Shown here in pieces: positions 53,275 to 64,000 of a DNA stretch of 64,000 nt; position 1 is the stretch's first letter; each line of letters starts with the position of its first letter. The stretch is taken from positions 248,001-312,000 of the forward strand of contig CANGFP010000001.1 of assembly GCA_947453335.1 (NCBI GenBank), given 5' to 3'. The notes beneath the pieces were generated by a model. It was given only the letters and a program-made list of their open reading frames with translations, was not told the DNA's origin and ran no database searches. This DNA is from Opitutia bacterium (GTDB lineage: Bacteria > Verrucomicrobiota > Verrucomicrobiia > Opitutales > UBA953). The position numbers were made by a program, and so were the translations under genes.

Positions 53275-53300
53275 AAAAAGCCCCGGAGGTCCGGGGCTTT
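53275..53300 (-). terminator. Rho-independent terminator after the small thioredoxin gene
   Basis: AAAGCCCCGG pairs with CCGGGGCTTT around AGGT. On the minus strand the stem is followed by TTTTTCGCG, a proper T-run, right after the stop codon at 53318. The plus-strand side also has TTTC, so it may work weakly in both directions. Confidence 0.85.
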
Positions 53301-53317
53301 CGGTCGGCGAAAAACGC

Positions 53318-53836
53318 TTACTTCTTGGCCGGAGCCTTGGGGTCGGCGGAGGCGCCGGCGGCGATGAGCTCCTTGACCTTGGCGTCGGTCAGGTTGCCCG
53401 GGTGGCCGATGAAGGCCACCTTGCCGTTGACGACGATGAAGGAGCAAGGGATGCCGTTCTGGCCGGCTGCGACGAGCCAGGCCTTCTCGACGGCGCCCGT
53501 GGTGTCCTTGGCGACCGTGTACTCCATCTTCTTGCCCATCTGCTTCACGAAGGCGTCGGCCGCCTCGACGCCGCGCGGGACGTGCACGCCGATGACCGTG
53601 AGGCCCGTGTCCTTGAGGTTGGCCTGCAGCTCGGTGAGGTGCGGGATGGATTCCTTGCAGGGGCCGCACCACGTCGCCCAGAACTCGATCAGGTAGGGCT
53701 TCTTGGGGTCGAGCGCGGCGACCTTCGCGCCCTTGATGTAGGCGGTGGGCAGCTTGGTCGGGGCGGCGTCGTCGACGTTGAGCGAGGCCGCGCAGGCCGC
53801 GGCGGCGGTGAGGAGGAGGGCGAGTAGGGGGCGCAT
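53318..53836 (-). CDS. Secreted TlpA/ResA-like thioredoxin
   Basis: The protein has 172 residues with a signal peptide (LLALLLTAAAACAAS) and a single thioredoxin domain. The active site is EFWATWCGPCKESIPHLTEL; the cis-Pro is in GIPCSFIVV, with an unusual Cys immediately after. A Lys-rich C-terminal tail (ADPKAPAKK) ends the protein. It should be a periplasmic thiol-disulfide reductase. It is 19 bp downstream of acs on the same strand, so it may be co-transcribed with it and is ended by a terminator. Confidence 0.9.
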   Translation of the reverse strand: MRPLLALLLTAAAACAASLNVDDAAPTKLPTAYIKGAKVAALDPKKPYLIEFWATWCGPCKESIPHLTELQANLKDTGLTVIGVHVPRGVEAADAFVKQMGKKMEYTVAKDTTGAVEKAWLVAAGQNGIPCSFIVVNGKVAFIGHPGNLTDAKVKELIAAGASADPKAPAKK

Positions 53837-53855
53837 CGTGGTGTGTTGGTGAGGG

Positions 53856-56000
<2,145 letters not shown>

Positions 56001-56069
56001 GGTCGGGGAAGGGGTGGGGTATTTGAGTGGACGCTCGGAAAAGGACAATCAAAACGCACCCGGGTTCGC

Positions 56070-56087
56070 CTAAAAGGCCCGTTTTAG
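56070..56087. promoter_or_regulatory. Palindrome upstream of acs
   Basis: CTAAAAGGCCCGTTTTAG is an inverted repeat of two CTAAAA arms 6 bp apart, 70 bp upstream of the acs start. A direct repeat (AATACCGCAATACCGC) follows. It is a reasonable regulator site for acs, but no known operator matches and no promoter is clear. Confidence 0.3.
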
Positions 56088-56108
56088 ACCGAAATACCGC
56101 AATACCGC

Positions 56109-56762
56109 TCAGCCGAGCTCAGCCAGCAACTCCCCGAAGCCATCGACCACGCGGACACCGAGTCCTTCCAGCCGATCGCGGTGCTGGTGGCCGTGCGCGA
56201 CGAGCACGCAATCGACGCCCATGGCGCGCGCGGACTCGGCGTCGTGCGCCGTGTCGCCCACGTAGACGACGTGGTCGGGATCGACGGCGAGGTCGCGCAG
56301 GTGGTGGCGGGCGCGCTCCTCCTTGCTGCCGGCGTGGATGTCGCTGCCGCCGCAGGTCTTGATGAAGTGGCGCGAGAGGTCGTGGTCGCGCAGGGTCGCG
56401 ACGAGCAGGTTCCGTTCGTACGCCGACAGCACGGAATGGGTCAGGCCGGCCTGGGCGAGCCCCTCCAGCAGTTCGCGCGCCTGCGGGTGCAGGGCGCAGG
56501 CCGCCTTGCGCGCCTCGTACGCGGCCATGAAGCGGACGGACATCGCCTTGAACGAGGTTTCGTCGGGCGTGAAGCCGATGGCTTGGTAGACCTTGATGAC
56601 GGGAAACTGGAAGATCTGCCGGTAGCGGACGGGGTCGACCGGTGGGTGGCCATCCTCCGCGAGCAGCTGGTTCAGCGATTCGCAGCAGAGCCACGTGTCG
56701 TCGAGCAGCGTGCCGTTCCAGTCCCACACGGCGTGCCGGTAATCGCGGAGCCGTTTACGCAT
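56109..56762 (-). CDS. HAD-family phosphatase (phosphoglycolate phosphatase-like)
   Basis: The protein has 217 residues from ATG 56762; the longer ORF reads the upstream gene out of frame. Motif I is VWDWNGTLLDD, the DxNGT variant of DxDGT with the nucleophile Asp kept. Motif II is the Ser of LTHSVLSAY, motif III the Lys of GSKEERARH, and motif IV is VGDTAHDAESARA. The helical cap lies between motifs I and II, as in phosphoglycolate phosphatases and related beta-phosphoglucomutase-like enzymes. Substrate unknown. It overlaps the end of the DUF2071 gene by 8 bp. Confidence 0.88.
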   Translation of the reverse strand: MRKRLRDYRHAVWDWNGTLLDDTWLCCESLNQLLAEDGHPPVDPVRYRQIFQFPVIKVYQAIGFTPDETSFKAMSVRFMAAYEARKAACALHPQARELLEGLAQAGLTHSVLSAYERNLLVATLRDHDLSRHFIKTCGGSDIHAGSKEERARHHLRDLAVDPDHVVYVGDTAHDAESARAMGVDCVLVAHGHQHRDRLEGLGVRVVDGFGELLAELG

Positions 56763-57495
56763 GGGCGGGGACGAGGGCGAACGCCTCGATGACGACGCCG
56801 GGGCTGGCGTGCGCGAGGTCCGGGGGGCGGTGCGTGACCGGGAAGCCATCCCAGGCCACGGGCGCCTCGCTCCAGGCGAGCACCTCGGTCGGCTGCAGGA
56901 GATAGGGGTCATGGTGCACCTGGCCGCGGAACAGCCGTCCGTGCTTCTCGGTGAAGAAGCTGTAGCGCTCAGCCAGGAAGAACTCGAGCGTGCCCGGGGC
57001 CGCGACCGTCGGCGTGCCCAGCGGACGCCAGGCGAAGCGCGCGGTCTCGGTCGCGCCGCGGCGGCGGCAGTCGAGGATGAAGCCGGCGCCGGCGGGGCGA
57101 TGCCGCATGCGGGCATGCTGGTAGTTGAGGGCGAACCGGGAGCGCGCGATCTCCACCGCGGGCCAGCGGTCGCAGTCGAGCGACAGGAAGAGCACGCCGG
57201 GCTCGCCCGCGGCGTCGCGCACGTAGACGCGGACGTTGAGCTCGCGGAAATAGGACAGCCACGGCAGCGGCGGCAGGTAGGCCGGCCGCACCGCGTTCAT
57301 CTTGAAGCCCACGACGCCGAGGTAGGTCGCGCCGTCGAAGCAGTCGACGGTCAGCCCGCGCGGCAGTCGTCGCTGCACCTCGGCGGCGTCGACGCGCCAA
57401 TGGAAGAAGAAGAGGTCGTCCCAACGCTGGTGCAGCGCCGCGCGGCGGCCGGGGTGCCGGCGGGCGGAGAGGAGACGTTGGGTGGCGGGGTCCAC
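56755..57495 (-). CDS. DUF2071 (YqjF-like) protein
   Basis: The protein has 246 residues from GTG 57495; no ATG is near. DUF2071 proteins are soluble, beta-rich and poorly characterised. Conserved stretches are LFFFHWRVDAAEVQRRLPRG, YLGVVGFKMNAVRP, FRELNVRVYVRD and the FTEKHGRLFRGQVHH region, with several His and Trp. Some relatives resemble acetoacetate-decarboxylase folds. The gene overlaps the HAD gene downstream by 8 bp and is probably co-transcribed. Confidence 0.85.
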   Translation of the reverse strand: MDPATQRLLSARRHPGRRAALHQRWDDLFFFHWRVDAAEVQRRLPRGLTVDCFDGATYLGVVGFKMNAVRPAYLPPLPWLSYFRELNVRVYVRDAAGEPGVLFLSLDCDRWPAVEIARSRFALNYQHARMRHRPAGAGFILDCRRRGATETARFAWRPLGTPTVAAPGTLEFFLAERYSFFTEKHGRLFRGQVHHDPYLLQPTEVLAWSEAPVAWDGFPVTHRPPDLAHASPGVVIEAFALVPAHA

Positions 57496-57542
57496 GCCGC
57501 ACTCTCGCCTCTCCGGGCGGGGCGGTCAAGCAGGCCGCCGGG

Positions 57543-58904
57543 TTACTTCGCGCCCGCGAAGGCCGGTTGCGACAGGTCGACCTGGTAGAGCACCTGGTTG
57601 TAGTCCCAGCGCGGGGTCGGCTGCTTGTTGTTGGTGAACGTCGTCACGTAGGTCCCCTCGAAGTGGATCACCGGCGAGCCGTCGCGGAACGCCTCGGGAT
57701 GCAGGATCGGGTTGTAGAACGTGTAGTTGTCGTGCGACGCCACCTTGCGCGCGCCGGTCCAGGGACCGTGCGGCGACGGTCCGCTCGCCAGCCAGATCTC
57801 GCCGAGGAACGAGGAGTCGCCGCCTTTCTGGGTGAACAGCAGCAGCCAGCGCTTGCTCCAAGGGTGCCAGGCCAGGTCGCCGCCGTGCGGCTCGACCTTC
57901 TTGCCCTCGGGGGTGAGTACCGTGCGGTCGGGCGTCAGGTTCTCCCAGGTCGCGGGATTCTTCCAAGCCTCGTAGGTCGCTGGGCAGCGCAGCGTCGGGC
58001 AAGGGTTGCAGTAGAGCAGCCACTCCTTGCCGGCTTCGTCCTTCCACTTCAGCGCGTGGCCATCGGGCACCTTGGGCGCCTTGGGCTGTTCGGCCGATTT
58101 CGTCCAGAACGTCAGCACGGGCAGGAACTTCTGCGCCGTCGCGTCCCATTCGACGAGGTCCCAGCGGTAGGCCTCCATGTTGCCGCGCACCTTGACCGCG
58201 GAGGCCACGAGGTGGTCGCGCCCTTGCGCGTCCGGGAGCGTCGCCGCGCCCCAGACCCAGGTCGGACCGTCGCCGGGCACGTCGGCCACGCCGCGCGCCG
58301 CGCCGTTCTCCTTGCGGAAATGGTCGAAGCTCACCTGCAGCGGCGGCCGGGCGGGCGGCGTGAAGCCGGTCGTCGTCGCGCCGGACACGTTGAAGATCCC
58401 CAGCGGATAGCCGGAGACGTTCGTGTCGCCCCAGAACCAGTACATCCTGCCGCCAAAGGACACCGGCACGACGCTGTCGCAACCGAGGACCGGTCCGTCG
58501 CGCCAATCGAGGTGCTCGCCGAGCTTCTGGCTTTCCGCGAAGAGTCCCGTACCGGTGAGCCGCCCCAGCCGTTGGGCGAGGATGCGGCGTTCGACCGTGA
58601 CGGTCAGGCGCTTGCCGGGTTCGGGCCGCAGACGCACGCCCTTGTAGCCGAACCCGTCGGCCTTCACCCCGTAACCGTGGCCGGCGACGTCGAACCAGGT
58701 CTCCTGGCCCATGAGCTCCGGGAGGTCGAAGGCGATCACCCCGGCGTTGTCGGAGACGAAACGGACGCCGTGGACCGTGCGCAGCTCGACGCCGGGCACG
58801 GGCCAGCCGGAGCCCTTCTCGACGACCTCGATGCGGCAAGGTTCGGTCGCCGCGGCGGACAGGCGGAGCAGCCCGCAGGCGAGCAGGGCGAGGAAAGGGC
58901 GCAT
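57543..58904 (-). CDS. Secreted five-bladed beta-propeller protein (DUF4185/GH43-like)
   Basis: The protein has 453 residues from ATG 58904. A signal peptide (LALLACGLLRLSAAA) precedes a carboxypeptidase-regulatory-like beta-sandwich (about 20-110: VPGVELRTVHGVRFVSDNAG). The main domain looks like a five-bladed propeller with repeated WxW/FWG strands: GGRMYWFWGDTNVSGYPLG, GPTWVWGAATL, WLLLFTQKGG and IHFEGTYVTTFTNN. That layout fits DUF4185 and GH43/GH117-like enzymes; a catalytic set cannot be placed safely. Probably acts on polysaccharide outside the cytoplasm. Confidence 0.7.
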   Translation of the reverse strand: MRPFLALLACGLLRLSAAATEPCRIEVVEKGSGWPVPGVELRTVHGVRFVSDNAGVIAFDLPELMGQETWFDVAGHGYGVKADGFGYKGVRLRPEPGKRLTVTVERRILAQRLGRLTGTGLFAESQKLGEHLDWRDGPVLGCDSVVPVSFGGRMYWFWGDTNVSGYPLGIFNVSGATTTGFTPPARPPLQVSFDHFRKENGAARGVADVPGDGPTWVWGAATLPDAQGRDHLVASAVKVRGNMEAYRWDLVEWDATAQKFLPVLTFWTKSAEQPKAPKVPDGHALKWKDEAGKEWLLYCNPCPTLRCPATYEAWKNPATWENLTPDRTVLTPEGKKVEPHGGDLAWHPWSKRWLLLFTQKGGDSSFLGEIWLASGPSPHGPWTGARKVASHDNYTFYNPILHPEAFRDGSPVIHFEGTYVTTFTNNKQPTPRWDYNQVLYQVDLSQPAFAGAK

Positions 58905-58996
58905 GGGCCGACTCTCCGCGGGAACCGGCGGGCCTTCAAGCGCAGCCTTGAGGCTTTTCGCTTGGAGCGGCCGCGCAACGGCCTTAACCCTCACCC

Positions 58997-59770
58997 ATGC
59001 TCTCCGAAGCGCGCCAAGCCGAGTTGCTGAAGTTCGCCGAAGCCTTGGCGGACGTCGCCCGCTCGGTGCTGATCCCGGCGCACGCCGACCCCGAGACGCG
59101 CCTCGAGGTCAAGCCCGACGGCACGCCGGTCACCTGGGCCGACAAGGAAGCCGAGCGCCTCATGCGCCAGCTCATCGCCAAGGCCTATCCGTCGCACGGG
59201 ATCCTCGGCGAGGAGTTCGGTCCGCAGAACGTGGACGCCGAGTTCTGCTGGGTGCTCGATCCCATCGACGGCACGAAGTCCTTCCTCTCCCGCGTCCCGC
59301 TCTACGTCACGCTCATCGGCCTGCGCCACCAAGGCCAGCCGCTGCTCGGCCTCATCGATCAGCCCATCCTCGGCGAACGCATCGTCGGCGACGGCCGCAC
59401 CACGCGCCTCAACGGCAAGGTCGTCCGCGCCAAGGAAGTTCCGCTCAAGGAAGCCGTCGTCGTCTCGACCGACTTCGACAACGTCCGCCGCTTCCACAAG
59501 CGCGCGCGCTGGACGCGCCTCGCCGACTCCGTCGCGCACACCCGCACCTGGGGCGACGGCTACGGCCACCTCCTCGTCGCGAGCGGCCGCGCCCACGTCG
59601 TCGCCGACCCCGTGATGAACCCGTGGGACCTCGTCCCGGTGATCCCCGTGCTGCGGGGCGCCGGCGCCGTCGTCACCGATTGGCAGGGCGGCGACGCCGT
59701 CGCCAGCGGCAACATCATCGCCGCCGCGCCGAAGCTGCACGCGCAGGTGCTGGAAGCCCTCGCCGACTAG
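58997..59770 (+). CDS. hisN: Histidinol-phosphatase of the inositol monophosphatase family
   Basis: The protein has 257 residues. Mg-binding residues are in GILGEEFG, LDPIDGTKSF (DPIDGT motif) and PWDLVPVIPVL with the last Asp. These are inositol monophosphatase motifs; the combination TPVTWADKEAE and WGDGYGHLLVASGRA resembles HisN, which hydrolyses histidinol phosphate. The position beside hisD and near hisA supports that call. It converges on hisD: the two genes share a CTAG at their stops, with a 4-bp overlap. The leader is CTTAACCCTCACCC-ATG. Confidence 0.82.
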   Translation: MLSEARQAELLKFAEALADVARSVLIPAHADPETRLEVKPDGTPVTWADKEAERLMRQLIAKAYPSHGILGEEFGPQNVDAEFCWVLDPIDGTKSFLSRVPLYVTLIGLRHQGQPLLGLIDQPILGERIVGDGRTTRLNGKVVRAKEVPLKEAVVVSTDFDNVRRFHKRARWTRLADSVAHTRTWGDGYGHLLVASGRAHVVADPVMNPWDLVPVIPVLRGAGAVVTDWQGGDAVASGNIIAAAPKLHAQVLEALAD

Positions 59771-61071
59771 CGCTGCTTCGCGAGGCGGACCTGCAGGGAG
59801 CGCCCGTGCGCGTCCAGGCTTTCCATGCCCGCGAAGGCCGCGACCACGCCCGCGGCCTTGGCCAGCGAACGGCGGTCGTAGCGCACGAAGCTCGTGCGGC
59901 GGAGGAAGTCGGCCACGCGCAGGCCGCTGAAGAAGCGGCCCGTGCCGCCGGTGGGCAAGGTGTGGCTCGGGCCGGCGGTGAAGTCGCCGAGCACCGTGGG
60001 CGTCTCATGGCCGAGGAGCAGGGCGCCCGCGGTCGTGATGGCGGCGGACAGCTTCGCCTCGACGGACTTCGCCACCATCAGCTCGAGGTGCTCGGGCGCG
60101 ACGAGGTTGGCCACGCGCGCGGCCTCGGCGATCTTCCGGACGAGGACGACGCAGGTCATCTTGTCGAGCGCCTTGGCGATCTTGGCGCCGTGGGTGAGCG
60201 TGAGCGCCTGGGCGTGCGCCGAGGCGAGGCAGCGGTCGGCGAAGGCCGCCGAATCGCAGACGAGGTAGAGCTTCTCCTTGCCGCTGCCGTGCTCGGCCTG
60301 GGCGCAGAGGTCGGCGCCGACGAAGACCGGGTTGGCGGTGCGGTCGGCGATGATCATCACTTCGCTCGGACCGGGCAGCAGGTCGACGCCGACGAGGCCG
60401 AAGAGCTGGCGCTTGGCCTCGGTGACGAACGCGTTGCCCGGGCCGAAGACCTTGTCGACCGCGGGGATGGACTTCGTGCCCAGCGCGAGCGCGGCGATGG
60501 CTTGGACGCCGCCGACGGCGTAGACCTCCTTCACGCCGCAGAGGTAGAGCGCGGCGAGGATGTCGGGGTTGATCTGGCCGTCCGGGCCGGGCGGCGTGCA
60601 GGCGCAGAGCTCGGGGACGCCCGCGACCTTCGCCGGCAGCGCCGTCATGAGCACCGTCGAGACGAGCGGCACCTGGCCGCCGGGGATGTAGAGGCCGCAG
60701 CGGCGGATGGCGTGGTGGCGTTCGCCGACCGTGGCGCCGTGCGGGTTCTTCGCGGACCAGCCCTTGGGCAACGTTCGGCGATGGAAGTCGGTCACGCAGC
60801 GGGCGGCCTCGTCGAACGCCTTGCGCTTGGCCGGGGCGAGCTGCTTGGCCGCCTGCTTGAGGCGGGCTTCCGGGATGCGGAGCTTGGCGGCGGTCAGCTT
60901 CGCGCGGTCGAACTTCTCGGTGTAGGCCAGCACCGCGGCATCGCCGCGGTCGCGGACGTCGGCGATGATGCCGGCGACGGCGGCGCGGACGTCGGGCGAG
61001 GCTTCGCCGTTGCCGACGAAGGCGCGGAGGCGCGGGAGGAAGTCTTGGGCGTGGGCCTGGAGGACGGGCAT
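59767..61071 (-). CDS. hisD: Histidinol dehydrogenase
   Basis: The protein has 434 residues. It oxidises histidinol to histidine with two NAD+. Hallmarks: CGLYIPGGQVPLVSTVLMTA, FGPGNAFVTEAKRQL, GVDLLPGPSEVMIIAD, CAQAEHGSGKEKL with zinc-ligand Gln and His, and the C-terminal APEHLEL and TVLGDFTAGPSHTLPTGGT. Length and motifs are normal. It follows the LolA-like gene by 4 bp on the same strand. Confidence 0.98.
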   Translation of the reverse strand: MPVLQAHAQDFLPRLRAFVGNGEASPDVRAAVAGIIADVRDRGDAAVLAYTEKFDRAKLTAAKLRIPEARLKQAAKQLAPAKRKAFDEAARCVTDFHRRTLPKGWSAKNPHGATVGERHHAIRRCGLYIPGGQVPLVSTVLMTALPAKVAGVPELCACTPPGPDGQINPDILAALYLCGVKEVYAVGGVQAIAALALGTKSIPAVDKVFGPGNAFVTEAKRQLFGLVGVDLLPGPSEVMIIADRTANPVFVGADLCAQAEHGSGKEKLYLVCDSAAFADRCLASAHAQALTLTHGAKIAKALDKMTCVVLVRKIAEAARVANLVAPEHLELMVAKSVEAKLSAAITTAGALLLGHETPTVLGDFTAGPSHTLPTGGTGRFFSGLRVADFLRRTSFVRYDRRSLAKAAGVVAAFAGMESLDAHGRSLQVRLAKQR

Positions 61072-61075
61072 GGAC

Positions 61076-61801
61076 TTAGCGGGTAGGGAAGACGAAGCGG
61101 GCGGGAGCCAGCGTGGGGTTCACGACGACCTTCTCGTAGGTCACCTCGGCGACCTTCTTGCCGTCGATGAGCACCAGTTCCTTCTGCGTGAAGACGATTC
61201 CGTCGACCGTGGTCGTCGCGGTCACGCGCTGACGCTGGACCTTGCCGTCGGGCATGGGCTGGTCGGTCGCGGTGAGCCGGAACGTCTCGGCGTCGAAGTG
61301 GCGGATGATGCGGAAGCCGCTCTTGTACGCGTACTCCAGCGAGACCTGCTTGCGGCCGTCGATCTCGGACGCAGGCGCGACCTTCACCGCGCCGGCGCGT
61401 TCGGGCGGCGCCGCGAAGAAGGTCAGGTCGCTGGCGGCCATGTCGCGGAGCACCGCGACGTATTCGGAGCGCAGCACGCCGATCTGGGTCGTCTGCGTGG
61501 ACTTGCGCCAGCCTTCGCGGCCGTTGGTGGCGAGGATCTCCTCGATGGTGCGGTTGGCGTTCAGGCTGAGCTGGTAGCGTTGGTCGGGTGCGTTGACCTC
61601 GAGCTGCGTGTAGCCGGCGGGCTTGCCGTCGGCGTCGACGGACGTCAGCTCGAACCGCAGGCCGCGGACCTGGGCGAGGGCGGCGGGGTCCTGGGCGAGG
61701 GCGGCGCGGGCCTTGGCGATGACCTCGGCGGGCGTGAGGTCGGCGGCCCAGGCGCACGACGCGCAGGCCAGCCAGGCGAGCAGGGTCCGGAAAGATGCCA
61801 T
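61076..61801 (-). CDS. Exported LolA-like (lipoprotein-sorting-protein-like) protein
   Basis: The protein has 241 residues from ATG 61801, which has a textbook GGAGG site 4 bases upstream. A signal peptide (LLAWLACASCAWAA) leads to a beta-rich domain in the LolA/LolB style: VIAKARAALAQDPAAL, GWRKSTQTTQIG, YKSGFRIIRHFDAETFRLT and IVFTQKELVLIDGKKVAEVT. Such proteins bind lipids or lipoproteins in the periplasm. The family call is moderate because LolA-like folds share little sequence. It is the gene directly upstream of hisD. Confidence 0.65.
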   Translation of the reverse strand: MASFRTLLAWLACASCAWAADLTPAEVIAKARAALAQDPAALAQVRGLRFELTSVDADGKPAGYTQLEVNAPDQRYQLSLNANRTIEEILATNGREGWRKSTQTTQIGVLRSEYVAVLRDMAASDLTFFAAPPERAGAVKVAPASEIDGRKQVSLEYAYKSGFRIIRHFDAETFRLTATDQPMPDGKVQRQRVTATTTVDGIVFTQKELVLIDGKKVAEVTYEKVVVNPTLAPARFVFPTR

Positions 61802-61903
61802 AAGACCTCCGGGTATGGCTTTGGCCGCGGACCTTGGCAAGCCTCGCCCCGTGGCGCGGGGGTCGGCATTGACCCCGCCGGTCGCCCTGCCTAGGTTCGG
61901 TCC

Positions 61904-62269
61904 ATGCGGATCCTCGCGTTGCTCCTCCTGACCCTGTCCTTCACGGCCTGCCAGAACGCCCAGCCCGAGGACGAATGGCGCAACCACACCGCCACCAAGC
62001 TGCACCTCATCAAGGTCGGCGACACGCGCGCTCAGGTCATCGAGCTCCTCGGCGTCCCCAGCGACGCGTCGGCCGACGGCACGATGGAGACGCTTTACTA
62101 CCGCATGCTCCCGACCACGGCCGAGCTCGAGTACGCCGCGGCGAACAAAGCCTTGGGCGGCTGGAAGAACGCTGCGGAAAAGCGCGCCGTCCCGGCCGTC
62201 ACGCACGAGGTGCGTCTGCTCAACGGCATCGTGAGCGGGTATGGTCCGGCGTTGGCGCCGGTGCGCTGA
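61904..62269 (+). CDS. Small BamE/SmpA-like lipoprotein
   Basis: The protein has 121 residues. The signal ends in a lipobox (LLTLSFTAC, Cys16), so it is lipidated. HLIKVGDTRAQVIELLGVPS is the typical SmpA/OmlA motif of BamE-like proteins that support outer-membrane assembly or serve as stable periplasmic modules. The C-terminus is less conserved. It converges on hisA with 3 bp between stops. BamE identity itself is not certain because many small lipoproteins share this fold. Confidence 0.75.
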   Translation: MRILALLLLTLSFTACQNAQPEDEWRNHTATKLHLIKVGDTRAQVIELLGVPSDASADGTMETLYYRMLPTTAELEYAAANKALGGWKNAAEKRAVPAVTHEVRLLNGIVSGYGPALAPVR

Positions 62270-62272
62270 CGC

Positions 62273-63001
62273 TCAACCGCGGGCCGCGACCAGCAGGCCC
62301 GGGACGTCGCAACGACCCTCGTAGAGGGCCTTGCCGACGATGGCGCCGACGAGGTTCGGGTAGGCCTTGGACATCTGCGCCAGACGACGCACGTCCTCCG
62401 CGCCCGCCACGCCGCCGGAGGCGATGACACCGCAGGAGCAGGCCTTGAGGACCGCTTCCAGCGATTTCCAGTTCGGACCGGTGAGCATGCCGTCGGTCGC
62501 GATGTCGGTGTAGATGACCGTCGAGACCCCGAGGTCGCCCGCCTGCTTGGCGAAGTCGGTGGCCTGCAGGGCCGTCACGGCCGTCCAGCCCTTCACGGCG
62601 ACGAGGCCGTCCTTGGCGTCGATGCCCACCGCGAGGCGCGGGCCGTGGGCCGCGGCCATCTCGCGCAGGAAGGCCGGGTCGGTCGCGGCGCGCGTGCCGA
62701 TGACGACGCGGCTGGCGCCGGCGGCGTAGGCGGATTCGGCGAGGGCGCGGTCGCGCATGCCGCCGCCGAACTGGACCTTCGGTCCGAGCTGGGCGATGCG
62801 CTGCAGCGTCGGGAGGTTGAGCGGGGCGCCGCCGAAGGCGCCGTCGAGGTCGACGACATGGATCCATTCCGCGCCGGCCTGCGCGAACTGCACCGCCGGT
62901 TCGACGGGGTCCTCGTAGTAGTTGGTGCGCGCGTCGTCGCGGCCCTGGCTCAGGCGCACGCAGCGACCGCCGCGGATGTCGATGGCGGGATAGACGATCA
63001 T
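62273..63001 (-). CDS. hisA: ProFAR isomerase
   Basis: The protein has 242 residues from ATG 63001; the ORF track reads through from clpX in the wrong frame. It is the histidine-pathway TIM barrel (phosphoribosylformimino-5-aminoimidazole carboxamide ribotide isomerase). MIVYPAIDIRGGRCVRLSQG is the N-terminus with the catalytic Asp8, VDLDGAFGG, VQFGGGMRD, VVIGTRAATDP, and the second Asp in IYTDIATDGMLTGPN; VIASGGVAG is the phosphate loop. It is 5 bp after clpX. Confidence 0.98.
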   Translation of the reverse strand: MIVYPAIDIRGGRCVRLSQGRDDARTNYYEDPVEPAVQFAQAGAEWIHVVDLDGAFGGAPLNLPTLQRIAQLGPKVQFGGGMRDRALAESAYAAGASRVVIGTRAATDPAFLREMAAAHGPRLAVGIDAKDGLVAVKGWTAVTALQATDFAKQAGDLGVSTVIYTDIATDGMLTGPNWKSLEAVLKACSCGVIASGGVAGAEDVRRLAQMSKAYPNLVGAIVGKALYEGRCDVPGLLVAARG

Positions 63002-63006
63002 GGAAA

Positions 63007-64000
<994 letters not shown>

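Overview
The window is a dense, high-GC chromosomal segment with no rRNA or tRNA genes and no phage or transposase genes that I can see. Several families point to Verrucomicrobiota, probably Opitutae: a PVC-type haem-binding CxxCH dehydrogenase with HEAT-like repeats, a DUF6797-like giant secreted protein, a DUF6807 (PmoA-like) protein, a ThuA-like protein, a Tat-exported Gfo/Idh/MocA oxidoreductase, an S1 sulfatase, and co-occurring RNase HII and HIII. The assignment rests on gene families and composition only.

Layout. 1-5661: membrane-anchored TPR-like protein (partial), exported Gfo/Idh oxidoreductase, ThuA-like protein, an acyltransferase-3 protein with an inserted ankyrin block, and a secreted HEAT-like protein. 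5789-8645: YhaM-like OB/HD protein, queA and a voltage-gated-type K+ channel. 8654-13457: a three-gene, translationally coupled operon coding for a UPF1-like SF1 helicase that has lost its Walker A and B motifs, a possible winged-helix protein, and a PLD-like protein that has lost its HKD residues. This is the best candidate for an undescribed system here. 13512-17065: D-glucarate catabolism (kdgD, MFS transporter, gudD). 17354-30050: exported scavenging and oxidation genes (sulfatase, PVC cytochrome dehydrogenase, BaiN-like flavoprotein, beta-lactamase-fold hydrolase, a 1324-aa fusion ending in a type 1 copper domain, DUF6807). 30332-37278: short Hsp70-like protein, its coupled membrane protein, rsmG, metH and a small orphan. 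37371-41868: SGNH hydrolase, Dabb protein, GH128-like hydrolase and two paralogous exported proteins of unusual composition. 42008-47618: a complete biotin operon bioA-B-D-F-(bioG/H)-C behind a convincing BirA operator. 47789-52067: rnhB-rnhC tandem, mutY and a two-domain PPK2-type kinase. 52131-58904: two exported thioredoxin-fold proteins, a membrane-anchored acetyl-CoA synthetase, HAD phosphatase, DUF2071 protein and a beta-propeller protein. 58997-64000: hisN, hisD, hisA and clpX interleaved with a LolA-like protein and a BamE-like lipoprotein.

The spacers are the second unusual aspect. Many are built from a small set of re-used modules: telomere-like heptads such as (GGGGATA)n and (GGGTTGA)n with G-quadruplex potential, a roughly 50-bp family ending in a GCGGCT/AGCCGC palindrome, short hairpins whose stems differ but stay perfectly paired, and TCGAG/GTGCTG tandem words. 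Many first genes of transcription units have C/T-rich leaders without a Shine-Dalgarno sequence, while several internal operon genes have purine-rich sites or overlap the previous stop codon.

No search could be run; all family calls come from motif reading of the translations.
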